DNA of 64,000 bases from Acidimicrobiales bacterium AG-414-N20 (GTDB lineage: Bacteria; Actinomycetota; Acidimicrobiia; Acidimicrobiales; MedAcidi-G1), in contig QCLO01000001.1 of the NCBI GenBank assembly GCA_003214465.1, forward strand, positions 62,001-126,000. The letters are read 5' to 3'. This document shows positions 25,649 through 34,892 of the stretch, piece after piece. Numbering within the stretch: position 1 is the first letter of the stretch; the number at the start of each line of letters is the position of its first letter. The notes beneath the pieces were generated by a model. That model searched no databases. It was not told the DNA's origin and saw only the letters and a list, made by a program, of their open reading frames with translations. The translations under genes and the position numbers were made by a program.

Positions 25649-27057
25649 TGTTTTTATCTGAACTAGTCGATGGCATTGAAGGTTTGCTTGACAGTAAAAA
25701 AAGCGATCCAGAGATTAGGCGTGTTATTCATGACTCACGCGAAATCAATGAGGGTGATATTTTTTGCTGCATAAAAGGTGAGCTTACGGATGGCCATAGT
25801 TACATCCAAGAGGCAATTGATTCAGGAGCTGCGGCTGTCTTGGCTGAAGAATCAACTGCTTTTCATGTTCCAACTTTTTTGGTTGATGATGTTAGGAGTG
25901 TATTGCCTTATGTTGCTTCTCGAATAGTGGGCAACCCATCAAAAGAATTAAATGTTGTAGGCGTTACTGGAACTAACGGTAAAACGAGTGTGGTAAGCAT
26001 GTTGTCGGAGATATTGCATGATTATGGAGTATCAACAGCGACCATCGGGACCTTAACAGGTGTTCTAACAACTCCAGAAGCTCCTGAACTTCAAAGAGAA
26101 TTACGTAAATATTGCAATAATGGAGTTGAAGTTGTTGCGATGGAAGTATCTTCTCATGCGCTTGTTCAGCAGCGAGTAGAGGAAACTTATTTTTCAACGG
26201 TTGCTTTTACGAATCTGAGCCACGATCATCTCGATTTTCACGGAGAAATGGATAGTTATTATCAGGCAAAAGGCCTACTTTTCAATCGAAACTTCTCAGA
26301 AAGAGCAATAATCGTAATAGATCAAGAGTATGGCCGCTCTTATTACGAAAAGGCCATTGCAGATGGTATGGAGGTAGAAGCACTTTCGCTCCAAAAAAGG
26401 AATGTCTTATTTGATGAGAAAAGCTCTTCTTTTGACTGGCGGGGTGAAAGAGTAAGTATTTCTTTGGGTGGTCCTTTCGCATTCGCTAATGCACTTGTTG
26501 CTGCCGAAATTGCTGTTCAACTTGGATTAGAGACTCGTGACATTATTTCGGGATTAAATTCAATGAAAGGCATTCAAGGAAGGTTTGAGTCTCTATCAAT
26601 TACTTCAGACATATCTGCAATTATTGACTATGCGCACACTCCGACTGCTCTGGAAGAACTTCTTAAGGGGTGCCAAAAAATAGTCACTGGACGAATTATT
26701 CTTGTCTTTGGATGTGGTGGTGACAGAGATTCGGAAAAACGTCCTCTGATGGGAGAAGTCGCGAGTGTGGGAGCTGATGTGAATATTTTGACGAGTGACA
26801 ACCCTCGTGGTGAAGATCCAAGCAAAATAATTTCTGAAATTATTACTGGCATGTCTATAAAACCTCACAGCGTTGAAGTTGATAGAAAACAAGCGATAGA
26901 AGAGGCTGTTACTGCAGCTAAACCAGGTGATCTGCTTGTAATAGCTGGACGGGGACATGAAGAGTATCAAGAGATTAGGGGAGAGAGAATTCCTTTTTCC
27001 GATAAAGAGGTATTACTAGATGTGATTGCGAAATCAACTTTTTCGGATAAGCGATGA
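25648..27057 (+). CDS. murE: UDP-MurNAc-L-Ala-D-Glu:2,6-diaminopimelate ligase
   Basis: 469 residues. ATP motif GVTGTNGKTS (105-114), central MEVSSHAL and NLSHDHLDFHG, and the C-terminal DNPRGEDP loop, whose Asn-Pro-Arg pattern selects meso-diaminopimelate in MurE enzymes. It adds the third residue of the peptidoglycan stem peptide in the cytoplasm. In most bacteria murF follows; here mraY starts in the murE stop (ATGA overlap), so murF is absent from the cluster. Confidence 0.95.
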   Translation: MFLSELVDGIEGLLDSKKSDPEIRRVIHDSREINEGDIFCCIKGELTDGHSYIQEAIDSGAAAVLAEESTAFHVPTFLVDDVRSVLPYVASRIVGNPSKELNVVGVTGTNGKTSVVSMLSEILHDYGVSTATIGTLTGVLTTPEAPELQRELRKYCNNGVEVVAMEVSSHALVQQRVEETYFSTVAFTNLSHDHLDFHGEMDSYYQAKGLLFNRNFSERAIIVIDQEYGRSYYEKAIADGMEVEALSLQKRNVLFDEKSSSFDWRGERVSISLGGPFAFANALVAAEIAVQLGLETRDIISGLNSMKGIQGRFESLSITSDISAIIDYAHTPTALEELLKGCQKIVTGRIILVFGCGGDRDSEKRPLMGEVASVGADVNILTSDNPRGEDPSKIISEIITGMSIKPHSVEVDRKQAIEEAVTAAKPGDLLVIAGRGHEEYQEIRGERIPFSDKEVLLDVIAKSTFSDKR

Positions 27058-28106
27058 TACGAATTCTTATCGCTGCTGCTATTTCAATGGTAGTTTCTTT
27101 GTTTTTGAGTCGAACTTTGGTTTTTTGGTTAACACGACTAAAAATTGGACAACCAATTCGTGAAGATGGTCCTGCTGGTCACGTCACAAAAGCAGGAACA
27201 CCAACGATGGGTGGTGTGGGAATCGTCGCGGGAGCTACAGCTGGTTACGTCATTAGCGATTTATATCACGGAATTTATACTCGAACAGGAATTTTTGTAA
27301 TGCTGAGCATTCTTGGTGCAGGAGCGGTGGGACTTATTGATGATTGGATCAAAGTAGTTCGCGAGAGGAATCTGGGCTTAAATAAAAAAACAAAAATGTT
27401 TGGTCTTTTACTGGTAGCGGTAATTTTCGCTATTTTAATGACCAACTATTCACCTGTTCATACTCAAATTTCCTTCACACGTTTTGATTATCCGGGATGG
27501 GAGATCGGAGAAGTTTTGTGGAGTATTTGGGCGGTTCTTCTTATTTCAGGATCAGCAAATGCTGTCAACTTGACCGATGGGTTGGACGGATTGGCAGCGG
27601 GAGCCGGCATTTTCTGTTTCGGGGCATTCGGGGTCATTTCATTTTGGCAGTTTCGGTACCCCGAATTGTATGATGTTCCACACGCCTTGGACTTGGCGGT
27701 AGTTTCGGCAGCTATGGCCGGCGCTTGCTTGGGTTTCTTGTGGTGGAACTCAGCACCGGCACAGATTTTTATGGGTGACACGGGATCTTTAGCGATCGGA
27801 ACAGGATTAGCGACCCTATCTCTTGCAACGAATACTCAACTACTTTTACCTATTGTGGCTGGTTTATTTGTTGTCGAGACACTTTCTGTGATCATTCAAG
27901 TGGCCGGATTTAGACTTTTTTCTAAGCGAAGAGTCTTCAAAATGGCTCCTCTTCATCATCATTTTGAATTATCCGGCTGGCCTGAAACCACTGTAATTGT
28001 GCGTTTTTGGATGATGTCCGGTCTATGTACAGCTCTTGGTATAGGTCTTTTCTATGGCGACTCACTTCGCTCTGGAATAGTCGGGTTGATTGCCGGTGTT
28101 CATTGA
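27054..28106 (+). CDS. mraY: Phospho-MurNAc-pentapeptide transferase
   Basis: 350 residues, about ten membrane segments. Motifs: TPTMGGVGIV, GLIDDWIKVVRERNLGLN (cytoplasmic Asp cluster), NLTDGLDGLAAG, FMGDTGSLAIGTGLA and PLHHHFELSGW. It transfers phospho-MurNAc-pentapeptide to undecaprenyl phosphate, making lipid I. It overlaps murE by 4 bases and the inferred murD start by 1. Confidence 0.96.
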   Translation: MIRILIAAAISMVVSLFLSRTLVFWLTRLKIGQPIREDGPAGHVTKAGTPTMGGVGIVAGATAGYVISDLYHGIYTRTGIFVMLSILGAGAVGLIDDWIKVVRERNLGLNKKTKMFGLLLVAVIFAILMTNYSPVHTQISFTRFDYPGWEIGEVLWSIWAVLLISGSANAVNLTDGLDGLAAGAGIFCFGAFGVISFWQFRYPELYDVPHALDLAVVSAAMAGACLGFLWWNSAPAQIFMGDTGSLAIGTGLATLSLATNTQLLLPIVAGLFVVETLSVIIQVAGFRLFSKRRVFKMAPLHHHFELSGWPETTVIVRFWMMSGLCTALGIGLFYGDSLRSGIVGLIAGVH

Positions 28107-29407
28107 TGAGCGAAGAGATTTTAGTACTCGGATTGGGAGTATCTGGCTGCGCTGCGAGTGAGGCACTGATTTCGCGAGGATACAACGTCTGTGTAGTAGA
28201 TGACTATCTTTCAGAATCTATTCATGAATGGGCTGATGATTTATCTCTTGAGCTTTTACCGATTCCTGAGAGTGACAAGTGGGATAATTTGCTTCAAAGA
28301 TTTTCACAAATTGTCGTTAGTCCCGGTATCCCAGATAGACATCCTGTTTTCGACTCTGCTTTTCGAGTTGGATCGTTGATCATCGATGAAGGGGACCTGG
28401 CTTCAAAATGGGATAAAAGACCCCGATGCGCAGTTACTGGAACTAATGGCAAAACCACGGTCGTAACACTTGTCACAGAGATGCTTAAGCATTCAGGTTT
28501 AAATGCTTTTGCGGCTGGCAACTTAGAGACTCCTGTAGTAGCTGCTATAGAGGATACTACAGCAGACTGCTTTGTGATTGAGGCCTCATCTTTTCGACTA
28601 GCTCATACGCTTAGTTTTAAAGCGTCACCGGCAGTTTGGTTGAATTTTGCACCTGACCATCTTGATCATCATTTGAATCTAGATTCGTATTTAAATGCAA
28701 AGAAACGCGTCTGGGAGGGAGTAACGAAAAAGTCTGACGCGCTTGCAAATTTTTCTGACCCGATTGTGAAACAGCATTCACCTGAAGGAGCTACTGGATT
28801 TGGAGTCATGGGTTCTTGTAGCTATGTGGAAGGTTTCAATTTATTAATCGAAGATGATGTGGTAGTTGATATAAGAGATTTACCACGCAATATGCCTCAT
28901 GATTTAGAAAATGCTCAGGCTGCACTCCTCCTAGCTAAGAAATTCGGAGCTGATATGGGGTCTTGTATTGAAATTCTCAATGGTTTCACAGGGTTAAAGC
29001 ACCGAGTTGAATTGGTGGCGCAAAAAAATGGAATTTCTTTTATAAATGACAGTAAATCGACTACTCCTCACTCCACAGTTTCGGCATTGAGAGGACTTCA
29101 AGATGTTGTTTTAATAGTGGGTGGGAAAAATAAAGGACTCGATTTAACTATTTTAAAAGAAGCCAAACCTGTCGCTGTTATAGCTATCGGTGAAGCTGCA
29201 GAAGAAATGACTGAGGTCTTCAAAGACGTGTGCAGTATTAAAATAGCGAACACAATGAACGAAGCTGTTGAGTTGGCTTATAAAAAAGCACCGCCCATGG
29301 GGACTGTTCTACTCTCACCTGCGTGTTCCTCTTTCGACTGGTATGGATCTTATTCTGAAAGAGGTTCGGATTTCATTAGAGCAGTTTCCGAATTAGAAAT
29401 ATTTTAG
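28106..29407 (+). CDS. murD: UDP-MurNAc-L-alanine:D-glutamate ligase
   Basis: 433 residues from the ATG at 28106, which overlaps the mraY stop by one base (TGATG). The frame is open upstream to 28007, but that extension lies inside mraY and lacks homology. Motifs: VLGLGVSGCAASEALI at the N-terminus (Rossmann-like UDP site), AVTGTNGKTTVVTLV (ATP), NFAPDHLDHH, and INDSKSTTPHSTVSAL in the C-terminal domain. Adds D-Glu to the stem peptide. Confidence 0.94.
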   Translation: MSEEILVLGLGVSGCAASEALISRGYNVCVVDDYLSESIHEWADDLSLELLPIPESDKWDNLLQRFSQIVVSPGIPDRHPVFDSAFRVGSLIIDEGDLASKWDKRPRCAVTGTNGKTTVVTLVTEMLKHSGLNAFAAGNLETPVVAAIEDTTADCFVIEASSFRLAHTLSFKASPAVWLNFAPDHLDHHLNLDSYLNAKKRVWEGVTKKSDALANFSDPIVKQHSPEGATGFGVMGSCSYVEGFNLLIEDDVVVDIRDLPRNMPHDLENAQAALLLAKKFGADMGSCIEILNGFTGLKHRVELVAQKNGISFINDSKSTTPHSTVSALRGLQDVVLIVGGKNKGLDLTILKEAKPVAVIAIGEAAEEMTEVFKDVCSIKIANTMNEAVELAYKKAPPMGTVLLSPACSSFDWYGSYSERGSDFIRAVSELEIF

Positions 29408-29414
29408 GTGGATT

Positions 29415-30572
29415 GTGAGCACTGTTAAAACGCCGACTCGAGTAGGTAAGAAGCTACTAAATATCGCTGCAAGCCCTCCGGGCGTTCGTTCCTTACGTTT
29501 CGTTGTTTTAATTTCTGCGATGATCATACTCACGCTTCTAGGGGTAGTGATGGTGCTTTCAGCATCGTCAGTTAACGATCTTCGTATTTTTGGAGATACT
29601 TGGCACCATCTAAAGAGACAGGTTTTATGGCTGTTTCTTGGTGTCGCTTCTATGGCAACAACAATGCGAATTGACTACCGAATCTTTAAAAAATTCTCAA
29701 CTCCATTTCTATTATTCTCTTTGCTTCTTTGCGGTCTTGTTTTGTTTCCGGGTATTGGCATTACGGCTAATGGTTCTGCTAGGTGGATAGGTGTAGGTTC
29801 TTTTACCTTCCAACCTTCTGAGTTTCTTAAACTCTCGATGGTTATTTATTTAGCAGATTTATTTTCAGGATCGAAGAAAAAAACTAGTGTAACAATCACT
29901 TCGATCAAGAAATTCTTATTAGTTCTCGGGACTGCATCGGCTCTTTTGATGCTTGAGCCAGATTTAGGTACAACAGCTATCATCGCTGCAATTTCGTTAT
30001 CGGTTTTGTTTTTTTCGGGTTTTAGAATTAGAAATCTTTTTTTAATGGGCTTTTCTGGAATTGCTCTACTTTTCGCCGCGAGTTACACATCTGGCTATAG
30101 GCGTAAGAGGCTTTTAGGAGTTTTAGATCCTTGGCAGGATCCTACAGGTATTGGTTGGCAGGCTCTTCAATCAGCTGTAGCTATTTCACAAGGTGGAGTG
30201 AGTGGATTGGGACTTGGTGAAAGTCGAGCTAAATGGGGCTTTCTGCCTTTTTCGCACACCGATTTTATTTTCGCAATTGTTGCGGAAGAATTAGGTTTTG
30301 TTGGAGCCTGTGTAGTAATCCTTGCATTTTTATCAATTGGTTTGGCGGGTTTAGTTACCGCTTTTAAAGCCCCTGATAGCTATGGTCAACTTTTAGCAGC
30401 TGCTATAACAGCTTGGATAAGCATTCAAGCGTTTGTGAATTTAGGAGCAGTTTTAGGAATGCTGCCAATCACGGGAGTGCCACTTCCTTTCGTCTCTTCA
30501 GGTGGTAGCTCTTTGGTGGTGACTATGGCAGCCTTTGGAATTTTACTGAACGTAGCTAGGCAAAAGCGATGA
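29415..30572 (+). CDS. ftsW: SEDS-family septal peptidoglycan polymerase
   Basis: 385 residues from a GTG, about ten membrane segments. SEDS signatures: NGSARWIGVGSFTFQPSEFLKL (periplasmic loop, about 116-137), LEPDLGTTAI, and the C-terminal PFVSSGGSSLVV. FtsW polymerises lipid II together with FtsI. Located between murD and murG as in most clusters. Followed by murG after 16 bases. Confidence 0.94.
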   Translation: MSTVKTPTRVGKKLLNIAASPPGVRSLRFVVLISAMIILTLLGVVMVLSASSVNDLRIFGDTWHHLKRQVLWLFLGVASMATTMRIDYRIFKKFSTPFLLFSLLLCGLVLFPGIGITANGSARWIGVGSFTFQPSEFLKLSMVIYLADLFSGSKKKTSVTITSIKKFLLVLGTASALLMLEPDLGTTAIIAAISLSVLFFSGFRIRNLFLMGFSGIALLFAASYTSGYRRKRLLGVLDPWQDPTGIGWQALQSAVAISQGGVSGLGLGESRAKWGFLPFSHTDFIFAIVAEELGFVGACVVILAFLSIGLAGLVTAFKAPDSYGQLLAAAITAWISIQAFVNLGAVLGMLPITGVPLPFVSSGGSSLVVTMAAFGILLNVARQKR

Positions 30573-30588
30573 TCGTGGAGAAAAGCGA

Positions 30589-31719
30589 ATGATTTCAGAT
30601 TCTTGCCGGGTTTTAATAGCAGGTGGAGGTACGGCAGGTCATGTAATTCCAGCTGTAGGGATAGCAAAGGCACTTTACAGAAAAGGGGTTTTACGAGAAG
30701 AAAATGAAGTCCATTTTGTTGGAAGCAAGAGGGGAGTAGGTCGAGAAATAGTTCATGACGCTGGATTTGAGATGACTGTACTTCCAGGCCGAGGGATTCA
30801 AAGAAAAATTACTTTTCGGAACGTAACCTCGATTCTTTCTTTATTCGCAGCCTTTCTTCGGGCTTCCTTGATGATCATCAAAGCGAAACCAGAAATTATT
30901 GTCGTAATGGGAGGTTATGCAAGTCTTGCCTGCGGTTTAGCTGGAAGACTTTTTAACGTGCCTCTTTTGGTAGCTGAACAGAATGCAGTTCCGGGAGCTA
31001 CAAATAAGATAATTGCACGTTTTGCGAAAGTATCAGCTATTTCTTTTGATGCCGTTGAGCTTCCGAACCCAGTAGTGACAGGAAATCCATTAAGGTCTGA
31101 GATTTTAAGATTTATTGAAACAGATTCTCGTAATGAAACTAGGCGGGAGTTGGGAGTCGGCGATCGTAAAGTAATTACTGCTTTTGGTGGCTCTTTAGGG
31201 GCGCGCCATCTGAATGAAACGATATTTGAGTTGTCTCAGAATTGGAAAGGTGAAGCTATTTCCATCTACCACATTGTAGGTTCGCGTGACTGGCAGGATT
31301 TTTCTCAACTTGATCGAAAACCAGTTAGAAATGTCGAATACGAGATGATTGAATATTTAAAGGATCTAACGCCATTAATCGGAGCTGCTGACTTGGTTAT
31401 CAGTAGGGCAGGCGCTACAAGTGTCTCGGAGATTACTGCTTTGGGGATTCCTTCTATACTTGTTCCTCTTCCTAATTCTCCCGGAGGCCATCAGGAAGAG
31501 AACGCTCGTTTTTTCGAGAGAGAGGGTTCGGCAATAGTTGTAAGGGATAGTGAACTTAATTACGTTTCTTTATCCAATAGGATCAGTCTTTTATTAACGG
31601 AAGATTTGATTTTGAAAGATATGGCGAAAAAAGCAAAGAATTCTAGACATTTAACTGGTGGAGAGAAGATTGCAGATTTAATTTTTGAAATCATCAACGG
31701 TGGGCTCGATGGTAAATGA
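30589..31719 (+). CDS. murG: UDP-GlcNAc:lipid I N-acetylglucosaminyltransferase
   Basis: 376 residues, GT28 GT-B fold. Motifs: IAGGGTAGHVIPAVGIAKAL near the N-terminus (lipid I/phosphate loop), VAEQNAVPGATNK, and AADLVISRAGATSVSEITALGIPSILVPLP with GGHQEENARF (UDP-GlcNAc site). It makes lipid II at the inner membrane face. The stop lies 11 bases inside the inferred murC start. Confidence 0.95.
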   Translation: MISDSCRVLIAGGGTAGHVIPAVGIAKALYRKGVLREENEVHFVGSKRGVGREIVHDAGFEMTVLPGRGIQRKITFRNVTSILSLFAAFLRASLMIIKAKPEIIVVMGGYASLACGLAGRLFNVPLLVAEQNAVPGATNKIIARFAKVSAISFDAVELPNPVVTGNPLRSEILRFIETDSRNETRRELGVGDRKVITAFGGSLGARHLNETIFELSQNWKGEAISIYHIVGSRDWQDFSQLDRKPVRNVEYEMIEYLKDLTPLIGAADLVISRAGATSVSEITALGIPSILVPLPNSPGGHQEENARFFEREGSAIVVRDSELNYVSLSNRISLLLTEDLILKDMAKKAKNSRHLTGGEKIADLIFEIINGGLDGK

Positions 31720-33091
31720 AGAATTAGATCTATCTATAAGTAATTCTGTTCATCTTATTGGTATAGGTGGAGCTGGAATGGGGGCAATCGCTGAAGTTCT
31801 TTCAAGTATGGGTCATATAGTGAGTGGCTCCGATATTAAAGATTCTCATCGTTTGGATCGCTTGAGAGCCTTCGGTATCAAAATCTTTATAGGACATGAT
31901 TCAGAAAATTTAGGTGAAGTCGATTTTGTTGCCCGATCTACGGCTATTTCAGATTCAAATGTTGAATGTTTAGAAGCTGTTAAAAATGGAATTCCTCTCT
32001 TGAGTAGGGAAAAAGTTTTACGAGGTATTTCTAAGCTTAAAAATTCGATTGCAGTGTCAGGAACACACGGAAAAACGACAACCTCTTCGATGCTTTCCCT
32101 TCTACTTCGTGAAGCTGGATTGAAACCATCTTTCATTATTGGAGGGGAAGTCAATGAAATCGGGACGGGGGCGGTTTGGGATGAAGGAGATCTTCTCGTA
32201 ATTGAAGCAGATGAAAGTGATGCATCTTTTCTGGGGTTGAAACGAAACTTATCAATAATCACAAATCTTGAAGAAGATCACCTTGAGTATTTCGGTGGCT
32301 TTGAAGCTCTTTATGATGCTTTTGTTAAATTCGGGAATGAAACGGATGGAATAGTTCTGCTTGGAATTGATGATGAAAACTCTTTACGTCTATCAAATGA
32401 AATTGAGGCGACTACGGTGGGTTTGAATTCACTTGCCGACTGGAAAATAGAGATTAAAAACACGACTTGGAGAGGCTCTGAATTTCTTTTAATAGGAGAA
32501 AAATCTTTCAGCCTGTCAATTCCAATACCAGGAGTCCATAATATAAAAAATGCTTCAATAGCGGCCGTAGCAGGAATTATCTCAGGGGTTGAACCTGAAA
32601 CTATAAAAAATGCTTTATTTAGTTTTGGTGGAGTAGCTAGACGGTTTGAGCAAAGAGGAAATGAGAACGGTGTTGTTTTTGTGGATGACTATGCCCATTT
32701 ACCTTCGGAAGTGGAAAGCACTATAGAAGCTGCCTTGACGGGCAATTGGAATCGTATTTTCGCCGTGTTTCAACCGCACCGTTACAGCCGAACGGAATCT
32801 ATAGGTCCGACCTTTTCGGATTCTTTTCGAAAAGCTGATTGTGTTGTGATAACAGATGTCTTTGCTGGTGGAGAAAGATCACGCTCTGGGGTTTCAGGAC
32901 TTATAGTTTTTGACGCAATACGAGAAAAGTTTCCTAATCTACTTATTCATTACCTTCCGGATCGTGAAGAACTACTTGATTTTCTTTGTAGTGAGTTGTC
33001 TGAGGGGGATTTATGTTTAACAATGGGCGCCGGTGATATCACTTCATTGCCCGAGGATGTTAAACACCGCATGAGGCGATTACGTGTTTAA
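31709..33091 (+). CDS. murC: UDP-MurNAc:L-alanine ligase
   Basis: 460 residues from the ATG at 31709 (MVNEELDLS); the frame is open to 31685, inside murG. Motifs: HLIGIGGAGMGAIAEVL (UDP site), AVSGTHGKTTTSSML (ATP), EADESDASF, NLEEDHLEYFGG, and DDYAHLPSEVESTI in the C-terminal domain. It attaches L-Ala to UDP-MurNAc, the first stem peptide residue. It overlaps murB by 8 bases. Confidence 0.94.
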   Translation: MVNEELDLSISNSVHLIGIGGAGMGAIAEVLSSMGHIVSGSDIKDSHRLDRLRAFGIKIFIGHDSENLGEVDFVARSTAISDSNVECLEAVKNGIPLLSREKVLRGISKLKNSIAVSGTHGKTTTSSMLSLLLREAGLKPSFIIGGEVNEIGTGAVWDEGDLLVIEADESDASFLGLKRNLSIITNLEEDHLEYFGGFEALYDAFVKFGNETDGIVLLGIDDENSLRLSNEIEATTVGLNSLADWKIEIKNTTWRGSEFLLIGEKSFSLSIPIPGVHNIKNASIAAVAGIISGVEPETIKNALFSFGGVARRFEQRGNENGVVFVDDYAHLPSEVESTIEAALTGNWNRIFAVFQPHRYSRTESIGPTFSDSFRKADCVVITDVFAGGERSRSGVSGLIVFDAIREKFPNLLIHYLPDREELLDFLCSELSEGDLCLTMGAGDITSLPEDVKHRMRRLRV

Positions 33092-34016
33092 AGAAAATCT
33101 AAATGGCTTTCTCGATGAGATCAGGGCGAAGATTGCAGACGAAAATATTTCTACGGGAGTTCCGCTTTCTAGGTTTAGTACATACCGGGTGGGGGGACCC
33201 GCTGCTTTATTGATAAAAATCGAAGACACCACAGTTTTTTCTACACTTGTAAAAGCACTTAAAAAATTCCACTTACCTGTTTTGCTAATTGGAAATGGAT
33301 CGAACGTTCTTATCTCTGATGATGGGTTTGAGGGAGCTGTTTTAAAGTTGGGAGAATCTTTCGAAACAATTGAAATTGAAGGGGAGGTAGTCAAAGCAGG
33401 TGCTGCTGTAAAGTTGCCGGTGCTCGCTAGGGAAACAGTTAAGTTTGGTTTAAGTGGTTTCGAATGGGCAGTTGGTGTGCCTGGAACTGTTGGCGGGGCA
33501 GTGCGGATGAATGCTGGGGGTCATGGCAGTGATATAGCTTCTTCATTGCTTGAGGTAACAACTATCAATCTGTTAACTGGCGTATCTTCTAATGTTCCCG
33601 CTAAAGCGTTGGACTTTTCTTACCGTTATTCATGTATAAAAAATACTGACTTTGTGCTTGATGCAAAGTTTGAACTGATTCAAGGTGACAAGGATGAAAG
33701 TAAACGCTTTTTAAATGAAATAGTTAGATGGCGACGCGACAATCAGCCAGGTGGGCAAAATTCTGGATCTGTCTTTACTAATCCTGAAGGTGATTCAGCT
33801 GGACGATTGATAGAAGCAGCTGGCTTAAAAGGAACAAGAATCGGTTCTGCCCATATTTCAGAAAAGCATGCAAATTTCATACAAGTTGATGATGATGGTA
33901 GCGCAGAAGACGTTAGAAAGCTGATGTCTTTAGTTGTTGAAAAAGTTGAAGCTTTTCATTCAATCACACTTATACCGGAAACGGTTTTAGTCGGCTTTGA
34001 TAGCGATTCTTCGTGA
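33084..34016 (+). CDS. murB: UDP-N-acetylenolpyruvoylglucosamine reductase
   Basis: 310 residues from a GTG that overlaps murC. FAD motifs STYRVGGPAALLI and GNGSNVLISDDGFEGAVL; substrate and catalytic motifs GTVGGAVRMNAGGHGSDI, FSYRYSC, QNSGSVFTNPEGDSAG (catalytic Ser) and EKHANFIQ. It reduces enolpyruvyl-UDP-GlcNAc to UDP-MurNAc with NADPH. murA is not in the window. It overlaps ftsQ by 4 bases. Confidence 0.95.
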   Translation: MFKENLNGFLDEIRAKIADENISTGVPLSRFSTYRVGGPAALLIKIEDTTVFSTLVKALKKFHLPVLLIGNGSNVLISDDGFEGAVLKLGESFETIEIEGEVVKAGAAVKLPVLARETVKFGLSGFEWAVGVPGTVGGAVRMNAGGHGSDIASSLLEVTTINLLTGVSSNVPAKALDFSYRYSCIKNTDFVLDAKFELIQGDKDESKRFLNEIVRWRRDNQPGGQNSGSVFTNPEGDSAGRLIEAAGLKGTRIGSAHISEKHANFIQVDDDGSAEDVRKLMSLVVEKVEAFHSITLIPETVLVGFDSDSS

Positions 34017-34735
34017 AGGTAGCGGTAAAGAGTTTTCGGAAATATGTATTTATTTCCATTATTTTTGTTTTTCTACTTGGGATCTACGCTGCTACACAAT
34101 CAGAGCTCTTGGATGTTGATGAAATCGAAGTAGTGATCACAGGCGGGAATGAAATCAGTTCAGATGAAGTCGTAACTCTAAGTGGAATTTCGCTTTCACA
34201 ATCGATGATCTCTGTTGATTCAAGGGAAGCAGAGTCAGAAATCTTAAAGAATTCATGGGTGGATGAAGTTGAAGTGCGTAAGGACTGGCCTGATAACGTA
34301 TTGATTTGGGTGAGCTTACGAGCGGCATTTGCCCACGTTGTTACTATTGAAGGGAACTTTGCAACTGTCGATATAAATGGAATTGTTCTAAAAAGTTCTC
34401 GTATGGATTCGTCTAGTAATTTGGTGACACTTCTTGCGGAAAAACTTCCAGTACCTGGAGCTAAAGTCGAAGGGGTTCAAATGCTTCTTGAGGCAGCGAA
34501 AAGCATAACTCCAGACTTGCAGAAGTGGGTAAAAATTATCTCCCCAACGGCCAATGGTGTGCGAGTGGAATTAGACGATTCTGTTTTTGCTGACCTAGGA
34601 GCGCATCAAGACTTTACTAATTCAATAAGTGATTTGAAGGCAGTGCTAGGACAAGTGGAATTGACATGTATACAAAGTATTGATGTGAGTATCCAAGACA
34701 ATCCAGTGGTGAAACGTGATAACTCTCGATGTTAA
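34013..34735 (+). CDS. ftsQ: Cell division protein FtsQ (POTRA domain)
   Basis: 240 residues from a GTG. Short basic N-terminus, one membrane segment (about 10-27), a POTRA domain with EIEVVITGGNEISSDEVVTLSGI and the following DSREAESEILKNSWVDEVEVRKDWPDNVLIWV, then a beta domain. It links FtsL/FtsB-type proteins to the septum. Name supported by topology, POTRA motif and place just before ftsZ. Confidence 0.9.
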   Translation: MKVAVKSFRKYVFISIIFVFLLGIYAATQSELLDVDEIEVVITGGNEISSDEVVTLSGISLSQSMISVDSREAESEILKNSWVDEVEVRKDWPDNVLIWVSLRAAFAHVVTIEGNFATVDINGIVLKSSRMDSSSNLVTLLAEKLPVPGAKVEGVQMLLEAAKSITPDLQKWVKIISPTANGVRVELDDSVFADLGAHQDFTNSISDLKAVLGQVELTCIQSIDVSIQDNPVVKRDNSRC

Positions 34736-34753
34736 AGGATTTTCTTTAAGGGG

Positions 34754-34782
34754 TTGACTTTATTGTTCACTCCACGTAGTCT
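34754..34782 (+). promoter_or_regulatory. Probable ftsZ promoter
   Basis: TTGACT at 34754-34759 and TAGTCT at 34777-34782 are separated by 17 bases and fit a -35 and a TAnnnT-type -10. Transcription would start near 34789, giving a leader of about 100 bases that contains the hairpin at 34809-34833. Confidence 0.45.
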
Positions 34783-34808
34783 CATAACCACTAGGAGGAG
34801 TCAGGAGG

Positions 34809-34833
34809 AACCTTAAAGTTAAACTTTAAGGTT
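34809..34833 (+). promoter_or_regulatory. Near-perfect inverted repeat in the ftsZ leader
   Basis: AACCTTAAAGTT and AACTTTAAGGTT are exact 12-base inverted arms around a single A. As RNA this gives a 10-base-pair stem with a 5-base loop, followed by GGGCTTTT. It could be a protein-binding operator, or a weak terminator or attenuator between ftsQ and ftsZ. AGGAGG sequences at 34793 and 34803 precede it. Confidence 0.6.
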
Positions 34834-34892
34834 GGGCTTTTCGTTCGGAATAATTAAACGACTATCAAATATAAGTAGATGGAGAAAGTATT

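Noticed and set aside
28007-28105. N-terminal extension of murD inside mraY
   Set aside because: The UDP-binding motif starts just after the ATG at 28106, which overlaps the mraY stop.
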